Below, in pieces: positions 32,675-43,348 of a stretch of 64,000 nt of DNA. Every line of letters starts with the position of its first letter. Position 1 is the first letter of the stretch. The notes below the pieces were generated by a model. It was not told the DNA's origin, made no database searches, and saw only the letters and a program-made list of their open reading frames with translations. A program made the position numbers and the translations under genes. The DNA comes from Georgenia ruanii (GTDB lineage Bacteria; Actinomycetota; Actinomycetes; Actinomycetales; Actinomycetaceae): NCBI RefSeq assembly GCF_009193175.1, contig NZ_VUKE01000001.1, positions 62,001 through 126,000 of the forward strand. Reading direction: 5' to 3'.

Positions 32675-33460
32675 ATGTGGACCGAGCGGGTGCGCGTCGC
32701 CGAGGACGTCGCGCCGTCTGACTGGCTCGCGGGCCGGCTGACCGGGCGGGTGGGCACCGTGGTGGGCACGGTGCCTGACGCGTACCCGGCGTACGCGCGC
32801 ATCCTGCACCCCGTCGATTCCCGCGACGGTAGGCCACCCCAGACGTGGGCGCGGGTGGCCGAGGTCACTGGCCGCCGGCCGCACCCGACGGTGCAGTGGC
32901 ACTCGCTGATCGGCACCACCGACCCGTGGACCCGCGAGACCGACGACTGGCCGGACGGCGATCCCCAGCAGGGCAACCTGGCGCTGCCACCGCTCCTGGC
33001 GCTCTGCGACGTGCTCGCCGCGCGCACCACGACGCCCGAGGACTGCTACTTCGCGCTCTGGGAGGGGTGGGGACAGCTCTCCGGCGGCCGTGCGTGGCTC
33101 CGGCTCACCTCGGACGGCAGCCGCGGCGTCGAGCCGCCGCCGCTCCTGACCCCCCGGGAGAAGGCGGCTCCCCGGCTGCACCTGCCTGGCCGGGACTACT
33201 ACCTCCTCCGCGGTCCACTCTCGGCGATGGCCGACCTCGCGCAGTACGACGGGCCCGAGATGTGTTGGACCCAGTCCCCGAACCTGTTCTGGCCCGCGGA
33301 CCGGGCCTGGTGCGTGGCGACGGAGATCGACTTCGACTCCACCCTCGTCGGGGGCACGCCCGAGGCGATCGCGGCGGTGCTTGCCGCGCCCGCGCTCGAG
33401 GCGTGGCGCGTCGAGCCGGGCGACTCCCTCCAGTCCGACGCCGACGTCATCAACGGGTAG
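32675..33460 (+). CDS. Actinobacterial conserved hypothetical protein
   Basis: A 261-residue soluble protein of a family seen across actinobacteria but with no known function. Recognisable stretches are YPAYARILHPV, HPTVQWHSLIG, CYFALWEGWGQL and the C-terminal WPADRAWCVATEIDFDSTLVGG segment (shortened: DRAWCVATEIDFDST), which recalls immunity/SUKH-like neighbours but is not proof of that role. The ATG at 32675 has CAGGAT six nt upstream. It converges on the DUF4180 gene. Confidence 0.75.
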   Translation: MWTERVRVAEDVAPSDWLAGRLTGRVGTVVGTVPDAYPAYARILHPVDSRDGRPPQTWARVAEVTGRRPHPTVQWHSLIGTTDPWTRETDDWPDGDPQQGNLALPPLLALCDVLAARTTTPEDCYFALWEGWGQLSGGRAWLRLTSDGSRGVEPPPLLTPREKAAPRLHLPGRDYYLLRGPLSAMADLAQYDGPEMCWTQSPNLFWPADRAWCVATEIDFDSTLVGGTPEAIAAVLAAPALEAWRVEPGDSLQSDADVING

Positions 33461-33562
33461 GTCCGCCTCCCTGCCCCCGGCACCTTGGCCAGCGTGCCGA
33501 CGAGAGCCCAAGACGGCCGGCAGGTCGCACACGCTCGCAGGTGCACCGGTAGCGGCTCGGTC

Positions 33563-33928
33563 CTAGACGACCATCGCCAGCCGCCCCGCCAGGTCCTCGG
33601 GACCGTCGAGGAACCAGACGTGCGCCCCTCGATTGGATTCGGCCACGAAGGCGCCCAGCGCCTCGCTGGCGGCGACGTACGCGGAGATGTCGCCGAGGAC
33701 CGCCAGGCGCATGCGGTAGTTGACGAGCTTCTGGACGAACTCGCCGGCGTGGCCCGACCGCAGGTCGAAGAACGCCGGGGTCAGGCGGCTGGCGGGCACC
33801 GCGACCAGCTCGGCGCCGCTCGCCCACGCCTCGCCCACCAGGTCGAGCGCGTCCTGGCCGCTGCCGATCGGTGCCCCGTCCGCGGGCAGGTGGAGAACGA
33901 CGGTCTCGTTGACGGTCTGCACGGTCAT
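33563..33928 (-). CDS. DUF4180 domain protein
   Basis: A 121-residue protein covering one DUF4180 domain. The family signature is seen in GQDALDLVGEAW, FFDLRSGHAGEFVQKLVNYR and RLAVLGDISAYVAASEAL. Function is unknown; the fold is related to STAS-like regulatory domains by inference only. The ATG at 33928 is preceded by TAGGCT with seven nt spacing, so it is probably leaderless. Confidence 0.85.
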   Translation of the reverse strand: MTVQTVNETVVLHLPADGAPIGSGQDALDLVGEAWASGAELVAVPASRLTPAFFDLRSGHAGEFVQKLVNYRMRLAVLGDISAYVAASEALGAFVAESNRGAHVWFLDGPEDLAGRLAMVV

Positions 33929-33935
33929 GCGGCGG

Positions 33936-33941
33936 AGCCTA
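33936..33941 (-). promoter_or_regulatory. -10 hexamer of a probable leaderless promoter (DUF4180 gene)
   Basis: TAGGCT on the minus strand, seven nt before the ATG. Confidence 0.5.
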
Positions 33942-33992
33942 GGGACGCGTCCGATGCGCGGCCAGGGATTATCGAGCGGCGTGGCCGGCCCC

Positions 33993-34271
33993 TCATTCGT
34001 CGCCGTCCGCAGCCCCACTGGGTGGTCCCGAGTCCTGCCTGCGGCCCAGCGCGTAGCCCACCACGCCGGCGACGACGGCGACGCCCAGGCCGGCGATCCC
34101 CAGCGCGGCGATGCCGACGCGGTCCAGCACGATGGCTCCGGGGGACAGGACCTCCCGCGACAGCGGGGTGTACGCGACCCAGCCGAACGCACGGGGCTGC
34201 CGGGCGACCATGACGCCGCCGACGAGGAGCACGAGCCCGAGCACCACCAGCGCCAGCGTCCTTCGCGTCAT
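33993..34271 (-). CDS. Small two-helix membrane protein
   Basis: A 92-residue protein with an N-terminal helix (LALVVLGLVLLVGGVMV) and a second helix (IAALGIAGLGVAVVAGVVGYA), separated by a short loop, and a polar acidic tail. No family is recognised. TACTGT lies six nt before the ATG at 34271, supporting expression without a leader. Confidence 0.6.
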   Translation of the reverse strand: MTRRTLALVVLGLVLLVGGVMVARQPRAFGWVAYTPLSREVLSPGAIVLDRVGIAALGIAGLGVAVVAGVVGYALGRRQDSGPPSGAADGDE

Positions 34272-34277
34272 GCCGGC

Positions 34278-34283
34278 ACAGTA
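34278..34283 (-). promoter_or_regulatory. -10 hexamer of a probable leaderless promoter (two-helix protein)
   Basis: TACTGT on the minus strand, six nt before the ATG. Confidence 0.5.
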
Positions 34284-34322
34284 GCCCGGGGCCCCGAGGC
34301 CGGTGGATGCACGTCTCGCGCC

Positions 34323-34898
34323 TCAGCGCAGGTCGAGTCGCATGAGCACCCGCGGGAAGCCGTTGAGCACCGACTGGGTGTCCGCCGCCTTCGTGAAGCC
34401 CGCCCGCTCGAAGAGCCCCCGGGTCCCCACGTACGCCATGGTCGGGTCGACCTTCTGGCCGTGGTTGTCGACCGGGTAGCCCTCGATGGCGAGGGCGCCG
34501 TGGCCGCGGGCGAACTGCACCGCGCCGGCGAGCAGGTGGTGGGAGATACCCCTGCCGCGGTGTCCGGGCCGCACCCGCAGGCACCACACCGACCACGGGT
34601 CGACGCCATCGCCGAGGTGCGGGATCTTTCGGTTCGTGGCGAAGCTCGTGTCGGCGCGGGGGTGGACGGCGGCCCAGCCGACCACCTCGTCGCCGTCGTA
34701 GGCGAGGACCCCCGGCGGCGGGTCCTGCCGGACGAGCTGCCGCACGCGTTCGCCGCGCTCGGGACCGCGCAGGGCGCGGCTCTCCGTCGAACCCAGCCGG
34801 TAGCTCAGGCACCAGCACACGGTCGCGTCGGGGCGCTTGGGCCCGACCATCGTCGCCACGTCGGCGAACGCCGTCGCGGGGCGCACCTCGATCGTCAT
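34323..34898 (-). CDS. GNAT family N-acetyltransferase
   Basis: A 191-residue acetyltransferase. Motif A is WCLRVRPGHRGRGISHHLLAGAVQFA (key residues VRPGHRGRGI), with the acceptor-side helix preceding and a C-terminal FERAGFTKAADT. The N-terminus PKRPDATVCWCLSYR is typical of an actinobacterial GNAT group with unknown substrate. The ATG at 34898 has CAGGGT six nt upstream. The next gene upstream is another, unrelated GNAT. Confidence 0.83.
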   Translation of the reverse strand: MTIEVRPATAFADVATMVGPKRPDATVCWCLSYRLGSTESRALRGPERGERVRQLVRQDPPPGVLAYDGDEVVGWAAVHPRADTSFATNRKIPHLGDGVDPWSVWCLRVRPGHRGRGISHHLLAGAVQFARGHGALAIEGYPVDNHGQKVDPTMAYVGTRGLFERAGFTKAADTQSVLNGFPRVLMRLDLR

Positions 34899-34940
34899 GG
34901 CTCCACCCTGCCACGCGGCACCCACACCGGCAGCGCCGCC

Positions 34941-35813
34941 TCAGAAAAGCACGGTGGCGTACATGCCGATCTCGCGGAAGCCCACCCGGCGGTAGGTGGC
35001 CAGGGCCGGAGCGTTGAACGAGTTGACGTACAGCGAGACCGTCGGCGCCAGGCGGGCGCGCACGGCCTCCACCACGGCGGCCATGCCCGCCGACGCCAGG
35101 CCGCGCCCGCGCAGGGCGGGGTGCACCCACACGCCCTGGATCTGGGCGACGCCGACGGCGAGCGCGCCGACGTCGGCCTTGAACACCACGCGCGGGCCGC
35201 CGTCGCCGTCGTCGATGCGCACGTAGGTCTTCTGGGTGGCGATGAGCTCGGCCACCCGGGCGGCGTAGGACGCGCCGACGACGGTGGGGTCGTAGCCGAC
35301 CTCCTCGGTGAACATCGCCACCGAGGCGGGCAGCACGAGGCCCACCTCGTCGGGGCGGGCGAGCCGGACGCCCGGGTCGGGCACCACGGCAGGAGCGTGG
35401 TCGATGACCATGGAGGGCTGGTCGGGGCGGATCTCCCGCGGGCGTGACCACATCGGCGCGAGGCGGTCCCACAGCGGCAGCACCTGGTCGGCCGGACCCA
35501 CGATGGAGGAGCAGCGCCGGCCGCGCCGCCGCACGTACTCGACGAGCTCGTCGAGGGCCGCGCCGAAGACCTGGACCGGCACCAGGTTGGCGCCCGCCCA
35601 GCACAGGGCCGCCGGGCCGGCGTCGTGCCCTCCGTCGTCGGCGAAGACTCCCAGCAGTTCGGTGCCGGGCAGCCCGACGCCGCCCAGGCGCTCGACCTGC
35701 ACGGCGGCGAGGACCGAGCCCACGGGGTCGCGCCGGCACACCGCGAGGGCGGCCTCGCGGTCCTCCGCGGTCAGCGGCCGGACCGCCGGGGAGCCCCGGC
35801 GCCACAGCGGCAC
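34941..35813 (-). CDS. GNAT acetyltransferase with DUF4081 N-terminal domain
   Basis: A 290-residue two-domain protein: an N-terminal DUF4081 region (AVCRRDPVGSVLAAVQVERL) and a C-terminal GNAT domain with IQGVWVHPALRGRGLASAGM and YVNSFNAPALATYRRVGF. This family is fixed next to ispG in actinobacteria; substrate unknown. The GTG at 35813 is chosen because it gives the family N-terminus VPLWRR. It begins 11 nt after the ispG stop, so the two are probably cotranscribed. Confidence 0.88.
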   Translation of the reverse strand: MPLWRRGSPAVRPLTAEDREAALAVCRRDPVGSVLAAVQVERLGGVGLPGTELLGVFADDGGHDAGPAALCWAGANLVPVQVFGAALDELVEYVRRRGRRCSSIVGPADQVLPLWDRLAPMWSRPREIRPDQPSMVIDHAPAVVPDPGVRLARPDEVGLVLPASVAMFTEEVGYDPTVVGASYAARVAELIATQKTYVRIDDGDGGPRVVFKADVGALAVGVAQIQGVWVHPALRGRGLASAGMAAVVEAVRARLAPTVSLYVNSFNAPALATYRRVGFREIGMYATVLF

Positions 35814-35824
35814 GGCGGGCGCGC

Positions 35825-37000
<1,176 letters not shown>

Positions 37001-37006
37001 GGGCCC

Positions 37007-37012
37007 AGTATC
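37007..37012 (-). promoter_or_regulatory. -10 hexamer of a probable leaderless promoter (ispG)
   Basis: GATACT on the minus strand, six nt before the ispG GTG. Confidence 0.4.
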
Positions 37013-37091
37013 GCACCCGCCCTCGTCCGTACCCAGCCCTGGGCGGCACGTGTGACCGGGTCCATCGCGGTGGTCCCCCGTCCGCGGTCCT

Positions 37092-37119
37092 CCGCCGGCG
37101 CGGACCCCCTCGCCGGCGG
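37092..37119 (-). terminator. Hairpin terminator after rseP
   Basis: CCGCCGGCG pairs with CGCCGGCGG (9 bp, 10-nt loop) 22 nt beyond the rseP stop. No T-tract. Confidence 0.5.
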
Positions 37120-37140
37120 CGGGTGGGCCCGCCGTCGTCG

Positions 37141-38448
37141 TCAGCCGGTGAGGGTGATGGGGTTGACGATGTCCGCGTAGGCCAGCAGCACGCTCATGCC
37201 CACCATGGCGGCGACGACGACGTAGGTCAGCGGCAGCAGCCGCGCGGTGTCCACCGGCCCGGGGTCGGGCCGGCGGGCCAGCAGGGCGACGCGCCGCCGC
37301 GCGCCCTCCCACAACGCGCCGGCGATGTGCCCGCCGTCGAGCGGCAGCAGCGGGATGAGGTTGAAGACGAACAGCGCCATGTTGAGCGAGACGAGCAGGG
37401 AGAGCATGTCGGCGCTGCGCTCGGTGAGGCCGTAGCCCTGGCCGTCGACGGAGGCGATCTCGCCGGCGACGCGGCCCACCCCCACCAGCCCCATGACGCC
37501 GGGGTCGCGCTGCCCGCCGCCGAACGCGGCGTGGCCGACCTCGACGAGGCGCTGGGGCAGCGTCAGGACGATGTGCACCGTGCCCGTGAAGGTCTGCCAG
37601 ACCATCCCGGGCACCTCGCCCAGCGGCTGGCGCACGAGCTCGAAGGTCGGGCCGATGCCGACGAAGGGCTTGGGCTGGGTGACCGGCTTGCCCGCGTCGT
37701 CGACCACCGGCGCGCCCGAGGCGTTCACCACCGGCCGCTCGGCCACGCGCGGGGTGACCTCGACGGTCACCTGCTGGCCGGCGCGGTCGACGACGACCGG
37801 GGTGGGCGTGGTGCCGCCGGCGGCGATGGCGGTGGCGACGTCGGTCCAGTCCCGAGCCTCGGTGCCGCCCCAGCGGACGATCCGGTCGCCGGCCTGCAGG
37901 CCGGCGGCGGCGCCGGGCGAGGCGGGGTCGGCGGGGCCGCACTCGTGGGCCTGGGCCGCCGGGACGCACGCCTGCACGCTGCCCAACGTGGTGGTGTACT
38001 GCGCGACGCCGAGCCCCACCGCCGTGACGGCCAGGAGGACGGCCGCGATGAGCAGGTTCATCACCGGCCCGCCGAGCATGACCACGAGCTTGCGCGGCAC
38101 GGTGAGGTGGTAGAACGCCCGGTGCTCCTCCCCCGGCCCGAGCTCCTCGAGCGCGGCCTGCCGCGCCTCCTCGACCATGGAGGGCCGACCGTTGCGGCGG
38201 ACGGCGGCGGCGCGCCGGGCCGGCGGGTACATCCCCACCAGCCGCACGTACCCACCCAGCGGCAGCGCCTTGAAGCCGTACTCGGTGCCGCGCACCGTCT
38301 TCGACCACAGCGTCCTGCCGAAGCCGACCATGTACTGCGGCACCTTGACGCCGAACTTCTTCGCCGGCACCAGGTGTCCCAGCTCGTGCAGCGCGATGGA
38401 CAGGATGAGGCCGACGGCGAGGATGAGCACACCGATGGCGAAGTCCAC
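37141..38448 (-). CDS. rseP: Site-2 intramembrane metalloprotease (RseP/Rip1 type)
   Basis: A 435-residue membrane zinc protease that cuts anti-sigma factors and similar single-span proteins. HELGH lies at residues 21-25 in the first helix, a PDZ domain in the middle ([18 protein letters not shown]), and the third zinc ligand in LPLDGGH near the C-terminus. About four helices are visible. The GTG at 38448 has AAGGAG. It follows dxr, its usual neighbour, across a repeat-filled spacer. Confidence 0.95.
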   Translation of the reverse strand: MDFAIGVLILAVGLILSIALHELGHLVPAKKFGVKVPQYMVGFGRTLWSKTVRGTEYGFKALPLGGYVRLVGMYPPARRAAAVRRNGRPSMVEEARQAALEELGPGEEHRAFYHLTVPRKLVVMLGGPVMNLLIAAVLLAVTAVGLGVAQYTTTLGSVQACVPAAQAHECGPADPASPGAAAGLQAGDRIVRWGGTEARDWTDVATAIAAGGTTPTPVVVDRAGQQVTVEVTPRVAERPVVNASGAPVVDDAGKPVTQPKPFVGIGPTFELVRQPLGEVPGMVWQTFTGTVHIVLTLPQRLVEVGHAAFGGGQRDPGVMGLVGVGRVAGEIASVDGQGYGLTERSADMLSLLVSLNMALFVFNLIPLLPLDGGHIAGALWEGARRRVALLARRPDPGPVDTARLLPLTYVVVAAMVGMSVLLAYADIVNPITLTG

Positions 38449-38549
38449 TGGCGGGGCTCCTTCCGGTCGGACGGGGGGCGGTCCCCATCATCCCTCCCGA
38501 ACCTGGGAGCAGTCACCGTGCCGACGCTCACGTCGTGGCGTGGCGTGAG

Positions 38550-38631
38550 GTGGCGCAGGCGCCGACGGCGTGGCGCAGGCGTCGACGGCGTGGCGCGCCG
38601 ACGGCGTGGCGGGCCGACGGCGTCGCGGGCC
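38550..38631. repeat. Minisatellite between dxr and rseP
   Basis: GTGGCGCAGGCGCCGACGGC and GTGGCGCAGGCGTCGACGGC (20 nt each) are followed by GTGGCGCGCCGACGGC and GTGGCGGGCCGACGGC (16 nt each) and a partial copy. All are in the spacer, outside coding sequence. Confidence 0.9.
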
Positions 38632-38653
38632 GGAGCGGACGCCCCGCGGGCCC

Positions 38654-40024
38654 CTACCGGCGGCCGGTGCGGGCGCCGCGGGCGGCGATGAGCCCGTCGG
38701 CGCGCCGGCGGGCCCACTGCTCCACCGCGAGGACGTCCTCGAGGGTGGGGGCGGCCAGGCCGTCGTGGGCGGCGAGGACCTCCTCGACCACCGCGACGAT
38801 GCCGAGGTAGGGCAGCCGGCCGTCGAGGAAGGCGGCCACGCACTGCTCGTTGGCGGCGTTGAGCACGGCCGGGTGGGTGGCCGACGCCGCGGCGGCGTGG
38901 CGGGCCAGGCGGACGGCGGGGAAGACCTCCTCGTCGAGCGGCTCGAAGGTCCACGCGGTCGCCTCGTCCCACCGGCACGGCGCGGCCACGCCCGCGGCGC
39001 GGGCGGGCCAGGTCAGGCCGAGCGCGATGGGCAGGCGCATGTCCGGCGGGGAGGCCTGGGCGATGGTGGCGCCGTCGTGGAACTCCACCATCGAGTGGAC
39101 CACCGACTGCGGGTGCACGACGACGACGATATCCTCGGCCGGCACGTCGAAGAGCAGGTGCGCCTCGATGAGCTCCAGGCCCTTGTTGACCAGGGTCGAG
39201 GAGTTGACGGTCACCACCGGGCCCATCGCCCAGGTCGGGTGGGCCAGCGCCTGCCCGGGCGTGACCTCCGCCAGCCGGTCGCGACCCCAGCCGCGGAACG
39301 GCCCGCCCGAGGCGGTGAGGATGATCCGGCGCACCTCGCTGCGCCCCGTGACCACCGGGCTGGTCATGCCCTTCTCGTGGCGGCCGGAACACAGCGCCTG
39401 CGCGATCGCGGAGTGCTCGGAGTCGACCGGGACCACCTGGCCGGGGCGGCGCTGGGCCTGCCGCACGAGCGCCCCGCCGACGACGAGGGACTCCTTGTTG
39501 GCCAGCGCCAAGGTCGCGCCCGAACGCAGCGCGGCCAGGGTGGGCTCCAGGCCCACCGAGCCGGTGATGCCGTTGAGGACGACGGCGCGTCGCGCCTGCC
39601 CGTCGCCGTCGCCCGCCCACGTCAGGGAGCCGTCGCCGTGGCCCGCCGATGTCAGGGAGCCGTCGCCGTGGCCCGCCGACGTCAGGGAGCCGGCGACCTC
39701 GGTGGCGGCGGCCGGGCCGGCGACGATCTCCGGTGTGCCGTCGCGGCGCCCGGCCCGGGCGAGCTCGTCGGCGATCAGGTCCCGCAGCCGGGTCAGGGTG
39801 GCGGGGGCGTCGTCGGCCACGGCGACGACCTCGACGTCGTGGGTGACGGCCTGCTCGGCGAGCAGCTCGAGGTGCCCTCCACCGGCGGACAGGGCGCGCA
39901 CCCGGTAGGTGCCGGCGGGGGCGGCGTCGATGACGTCGAGGGCCTGGGTGCCGATCGAGCCGGTCGAGCCGAGGAGGACGACGTCGGTCGGAGCCGCGGG
40001 TTCAGGAGGCACGGCCGGGCTCAC
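38654..40024 (-). CDS. dxr: 1-deoxy-D-xylulose-5-phosphate reductoisomerase
   Basis: A 456-residue NADPH-dependent enzyme, second step of the MEP pathway. The Rossmann loop LLGSTGSIGTQALDV, NGITGSVGLEPTLAAL, NKESLVVGG, VPVDSEHSAIAQ and the loop LTASGGPFRG are intact. At roughly 60 residues above the common length, it owes half of this to three in-frame 10-residue repeats at residues 112-141 (GSLTSAGHGD twice, then GSLTWAGDGD). The GTG at 40024 overlaps the upstream stop by four nt. Confidence 0.95.
   Translation of the reverse strand: MSPAVPPEPAAPTDVVLLGSTGSIGTQALDVIDAAPAGTYRVRALSAGGGHLELLAEQAVTHDVEVVAVADDAPATLTRLRDLIADELARAGRRDGTPEIVAGPAAATEVAGSLTSAGHGDGSLTSAGHGDGSLTWAGDGDGQARRAVVLNGITGSVGLEPTLAALRSGATLALANKESLVVGGALVRQAQRRPGQVVPVDSEHSAIAQALCSGRHEKGMTSPVVTGRSEVRRIILTASGGPFRGWGRDRLAEVTPGQALAHPTWAMGPVVTVNSSTLVNKGLELIEAHLLFDVPAEDIVVVVHPQSVVHSMVEFHDGATIAQASPPDMRLPIALGLTWPARAAGVAAPCRWDEATAWTFEPLDEEVFPAVRLARHAAAASATHPAVLNAANEQCVAAFLDGRLPYLGIVAVVEEVLAAHDGLAAPTLEDVLAVEQWARRRADGLIAARGARTGRR
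39601..39692 (-). repeat. 30-nt in-frame repeat inside dxr
   Basis: Two nearly identical 30-nt units (39621-39650 and 39651-39680, each starting GTCAGGGAGCCGTCGCCGTG on the plus strand) are flanked by partial copies at 39601-39620 and 39681-39692. They encode GSLTSAGHGD repeats without shifting the frame. Confidence 0.95.
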
Positions 40025-40602
40025 TCGACGGCCACGAGGACCTCGACCGCGCGGTCGAGGAAGGCGTCGACGGTGCCCTCGTGGTAGGCGCGGGAGGCGC
40101 GGGCGGAGGGGAAGGTGGTGGCGCGCACCTCGGCGGCGGTGAGCTCGCCGCCGTCGTCGAAGTAGGCGACGAGCCGCTCGAGCAGGGTGTCGACGGCCTC
40201 GCGGTCGTAGCCGCGGCCGCGGTCGGGGGCGCGGAAACGCTGCCCGGCGGGGCGCAGCAGCCGGGGGTACAGGCTGGTGGCCAGCTCGGCGATGTGGTCC
40301 ATCCAGGCCGACTCCCCCTGCGCGGCGACGAACGTCGAGCGGCGCCGCTGCACGAACGCGGCCTCGAGCCGGTCCAGGGCGGCGTCGACGGCGGCGGTGA
40401 CGTACCCGTCGCGCACCAGGTCGAACGCGGCCGCGCGCACGTCCTTCTCGTCGAAGGTGCCCTGGCCCCCGGCGGTGCCGGGGGCGCCGGTGGGCGCCGG
40501 GCCGTTCTCGTAGGCGGCGCGCGCCCGGGCGAAGAACTCCTCGACCTGCTGGCGGTCGTACCCCGTGCGGGTGCGTCCCGCCGTCGGGAACATCGTGCTC
40601 AT
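40021..40602 (-). CDS. DivIVA-like domain protein
   Basis: A 193-residue protein with two copies of a short DivIVA-type motif: [21 protein letters not shown] near the start (key residues [11 protein letters not shown]) and [20 protein letters not shown] in the second half, each followed by a helix with VRAAAF or VRATTF. Such small proteins sit between rlmN and dxr in actinobacteria; a role in cell-pole or envelope organisation is inferred. It overlaps rlmN and dxr by four nt each, so the three are translationally coupled. Confidence 0.82.
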   Translation of the reverse strand: MSTMFPTAGRTRTGYDRQQVEEFFARARAAYENGPAPTGAPGTAGGQGTFDEKDVRAAAFDLVRDGYVTAAVDAALDRLEAAFVQRRRSTFVAAQGESAWMDHIAELATSLYPRLLRPAGQRFRAPDRGRGYDREAVDTLLERLVAYFDDGGELTAAEVRATTFPSARASRAYHEGTVDAFLDRAVEVLVAVE

Positions 40603-41804
40603 CCCTGCGTCTGCTCCTTCGCCGGAACCTTCTTCTCGACCAGGACCTCGGCGGCAAGCTGCCCGCAGGCGCCGTCGATGTCGCTGCCCCGAGTGTCGCG
40701 CACCGTCGTCGGGATCCCGGCATTGCGCAGCGTGTCGACGAAGGTCTGCTCGACGTCCCGGTCGCTGCAGGTCCAGATCGAGCCCGGGGTGGGGTTGAGC
40801 GGGATGGGGTTGACGTGCACCCAGCCGCGACCGCGCCGGTTGAGCTCGTCGGCGAGCAGCTGGGCGCGCCAGGCGTGGTCGTTCATGTCCTTGATGAGCG
40901 CGTACTCGATGCTCACCCGCCGGCCGGTGGTCTCGAAGTACCGGCGGGCGGCGTCGAGCAGCTCCCCGACCTTCCACCGCGAGTTGATGGGGATGAGCTC
41001 GTCGCGCAGCTCGTCGTCGGGGGCGTGCAGGGACACCGCGAGGGTGACGGGCAGGCCCTCCTTCGCGAGCTTGTCGATGGCGGGCACGAGACCGACGGTG
41101 GAGACGGTGACGTTGCGGGTGGACAGGCCCAGGCCGGCGGGGGCCGGGTCGGTCATCCGGCGCACGGCGTCGACCACGGCGCGGTAGTTGGCCAGCGGCT
41201 CCCCCATGCCCATGAACACGACGTTGCGCAGGTGGGTGGGCCCGCCGGCGAGGTCGCCGTCGCGCGAGGCGCGGGCGGCCAGGCGCACCTGCTCGACGAT
41301 CTCGGCGGTGGACAGGTTGCGGGTCAGGCCCTGCTGGCCGGTGGCGCAGAACGGGCAGGCCATGCCGCACCCGGCCTGGGAGGACACGCACAGGGTGGTG
41401 CGGTGCTCGTAGCGCATGAGCACCGACTCGACCATGGCGCCGTCGTAGAGCCGCCACAGCGACTTCACCGTGGCGCCCCGGTCGGCGACCATGTCGCGGA
41501 CCTTGGTGACCAGCTCGGGCACCAGCGTGGTGGTCAGCTCCTCCCGCGCGCCGGCGGGCAGGTCGGTCATGTCCGCGGGGTCGCGGGTGAGGTGGCCGAA
41601 GTAGTGCCGGGAGAGCTGGTCGGCGCGGAAGCCCGGCAGCCCCAGCTCCTTCGCGGCCGCGGCGCGCTCGGCGGTGGTGAGGTCGGCGAGGTGGCGCGGC
41701 GGCTTGCCGCGGCGCCGGGCCGTGAAGCTCAGCGTCGGCCGGCCGCCCGGCTCGACCTGGTGGGAGGGCTTGACCTGGACGGGGGCGGGGGTCTGCTGCG
41801 TCAT
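40599..41804 (-). CDS. rlmN: Dual-specificity 23S rRNA/tRNA adenine C2-methyltransferase
   Basis: A 401-residue radical SAM enzyme that makes m2A2503 in 23S rRNA and m2A37 in some tRNAs. The cluster motif is [17 protein letters not shown] binds SAM, and the catalytic Cys lie in the N-terminal part and near [17 protein letters not shown]. The ATG at 41804 is preferred over the one at 41816, which touches its own SD-like GAGAGG. The gene lies 16 nt after cdsA. Confidence 0.95.
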   Translation of the reverse strand: MTQQTPAPVQVKPSHQVEPGGRPTLSFTARRRGKPPRHLADLTTAERAAAAKELGLPGFRADQLSRHYFGHLTRDPADMTDLPAGAREELTTTLVPELVTKVRDMVADRGATVKSLWRLYDGAMVESVLMRYEHRTTLCVSSQAGCGMACPFCATGQQGLTRNLSTAEIVEQVRLAARASRDGDLAGGPTHLRNVVFMGMGEPLANYRAVVDAVRRMTDPAPAGLGLSTRNVTVSTVGLVPAIDKLAKEGLPVTLAVSLHAPDDELRDELIPINSRWKVGELLDAARRYFETTGRRVSIEYALIKDMNDHAWRAQLLADELNRRGRGWVHVNPIPLNPTPGSIWTCSDRDVEQTFVDTLRNAGIPTTVRDTRGSDIDGACGQLAAEVLVEKKVPAKEQTQG

Positions 41805-41820
41805 GACGCAGGCCATCCTC

Positions 41821-42771
41821 TCAGAACGTGAGCTGCCCGGTCGCGGCGCTGAGGATGAGATAGGACACCGGCGCCGAGACGAGCAGCGAGTCCAGGCGGT
41901 CCATGATGCCGCCGTGACCGGGCAGCAGCGAGCCCATGTCCTTCAGCCCCAGGTCGCGCTTGAGCAGGGACTCGGCGAGGTCGCCGGTGGTGGCGGCGCC
42001 CACCACCGCGACGCCGAGCAGCGTCCCGTGCCACCACACGCCCTCGGGGAAGAGCGCCACGAGCAGCGTGCCGAGGGCCGCGGAGAGCAGCACGGAGCCG
42101 GCCAGGCCCTCCCACGACTTCTTGGGGCTGATGCTCGGGGCCATGGGGTGCTTGCCGAACAGGACGCCGGCGAAGTACCCGCCGATGTCGTTGCCGATGG
42201 TGACGAGGATGAAGACGATGACCAGGTACGGCCCGTACTCCTCGCGCAGGAGCAGGACGGCGAACCCGGCGAGGTAGGGCACGTAGGCCGCGGCGAAGAC
42301 CCCGGCGGCGGCGTCGCGCACCGCCGCCCGGCCCCCGCCGTCGAGCACCCGCCACAAGAACACCCCGCCGCCGGTGAGGACGAACGCGACGAGCATCGCC
42401 TCGGCGCCGGCGGTCCAGGCGGAGACGAGGATGCCCACCGCCCCCACCCACAGCGGCAGCAGCGGGATCCGGATGCCGCCCTGGTCGACGGCGCGGGCCA
42501 GCTCCCACAGGGCACCGCAGCAGGCGACGACCACCAGGACGACGAAGATCTGCGGCAGGACCAGGCTGAGGCCGACGACGACCAGCAGCCCGACCCCGAC
42601 CCCGATCGCCGCGGGCAGGTTGCGGCCCGCCCGCCCGGTGGGCTTGAGGGGCTTCTCCGGCCGCGGCGGGGGCGGGGAGACCAGCGCGGAGCGGGCGCGC
42701 CGGCGCGCCTCGCTCAGCCGCCGCAGGGCGGCGGCGAGGGGGTCGGGGGCGGCGTCGTGCTCGTGGGTCAT
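41821..42771 (-). CDS. cdsA: Phosphatidate cytidylyltransferase
   Basis: A 316-residue membrane enzyme that makes CDP-diacylglycerol for phospholipid synthesis. About seven to eight hydrophobic segments follow a cytoplasmic basic N-terminus. The CDS signature is intact: [21 protein letters not shown] with IMDRLDSLL (key residues KRD, KDMGS, GHGG, DRLD). It follows frr by 19 nt in the rpsB-to-cdsA gene order usual for bacteria. Confidence 0.95.
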   Translation of the reverse strand: MTHEHDAAPDPLAAALRRLSEARRRARSALVSPPPPRPEKPLKPTGRAGRNLPAAIGVGVGLLVVVGLSLVLPQIFVVLVVVACCGALWELARAVDQGGIRIPLLPLWVGAVGILVSAWTAGAEAMLVAFVLTGGGVFLWRVLDGGGRAAVRDAAAGVFAAAYVPYLAGFAVLLLREEYGPYLVIVFILVTIGNDIGGYFAGVLFGKHPMAPSISPKKSWEGLAGSVLLSAALGTLLVALFPEGVWWHGTLLGVAVVGAATTGDLAESLLKRDLGLKDMGSLLPGHGGIMDRLDSLLVSAPVSYLILSAATGQLTF

Positions 42772-42790
42772 CGGACGTGCTCGCGGGTCA

Positions 42791-43348
42791 TCAGACCTCG
42801 AGGAGCTCCTTCTCCTTGCCCTCGAGCACCTTGTCGATGATCTCGACGTGCTTCTTGGTCAGGGACTCCAGCTCCTTCTCGGCGCGGTCGACCTCGTCCT
42901 CCCCGGCCTCGCCGTCCTTCTTGATGCGGTCCAGCTCCTCCTTGGCCTTGCGGCGGATGGAGCGGACGGCGATGCGGGCGTCCTCGCCCTTGGTGCGGGC
43001 GAGCTTGACGTACTCCTTGCGCCGCTCCTGGGTCAGGGCGGGCAGCACCACGCGGATGACGTTGCCGTCGTCGGTCGGGTTGACCCCCAGGTCGGACTCG
43101 CGCAGCGCCTTGACGATCGCGGCGGTGGCCGAGCGGTCGTAGGGGCTGATGAGCACGGTGCGCGCCTCGGGGATCGTCAGCGACCCCAGCTGCTGCAGCG
43201 GGGTGGGCGCGCCGTAGTAGTCGACGGCGATGGGGTTGAACATGCCGGCGTTGGCCCGGCCGGTGCGGATGTGGCTGAGGTCCTCGCGGGCCCGCTCCAC
43301 CGCCTTCTCCATCTTCTCCTCGGCCTCGAGCAAGGCGTCGTCGATCAC
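42791..43348 (-). CDS. frr: Ribosome recycling factor
   Basis: A 185-residue factor that splits post-termination ribosomes with [35 protein letters not shown] and the C-terminal helix [20 protein letters not shown] mark the family at its normal length. The GTG at 43348 overlaps the pyrH stop by four nt and has an AAGGAG site within pyrH. Confidence 0.98.
   Translation of the reverse strand: MIDDALLEAEEKMEKAVERAREDLSHIRTGRANAGMFNPIAVDYYGAPTPLQQLGSLTIPEARTVLISPYDRSATAAIVKALRESDLGVNPTDDGNVIRVVLPALTQERRKEYVKLARTKGEDARIAVRSIRRKAKEELDRIKKDGEAGEDEVDRAEKELESLTKKHVEIIDKVLEGKEKELLEV

Noticed and set aside
39601-39692. Possible CRISPR-like repeats
   Set aside because: The 30-nt units are directly adjacent without spacers, keep the dxr frame, and no cas gene is nearby.
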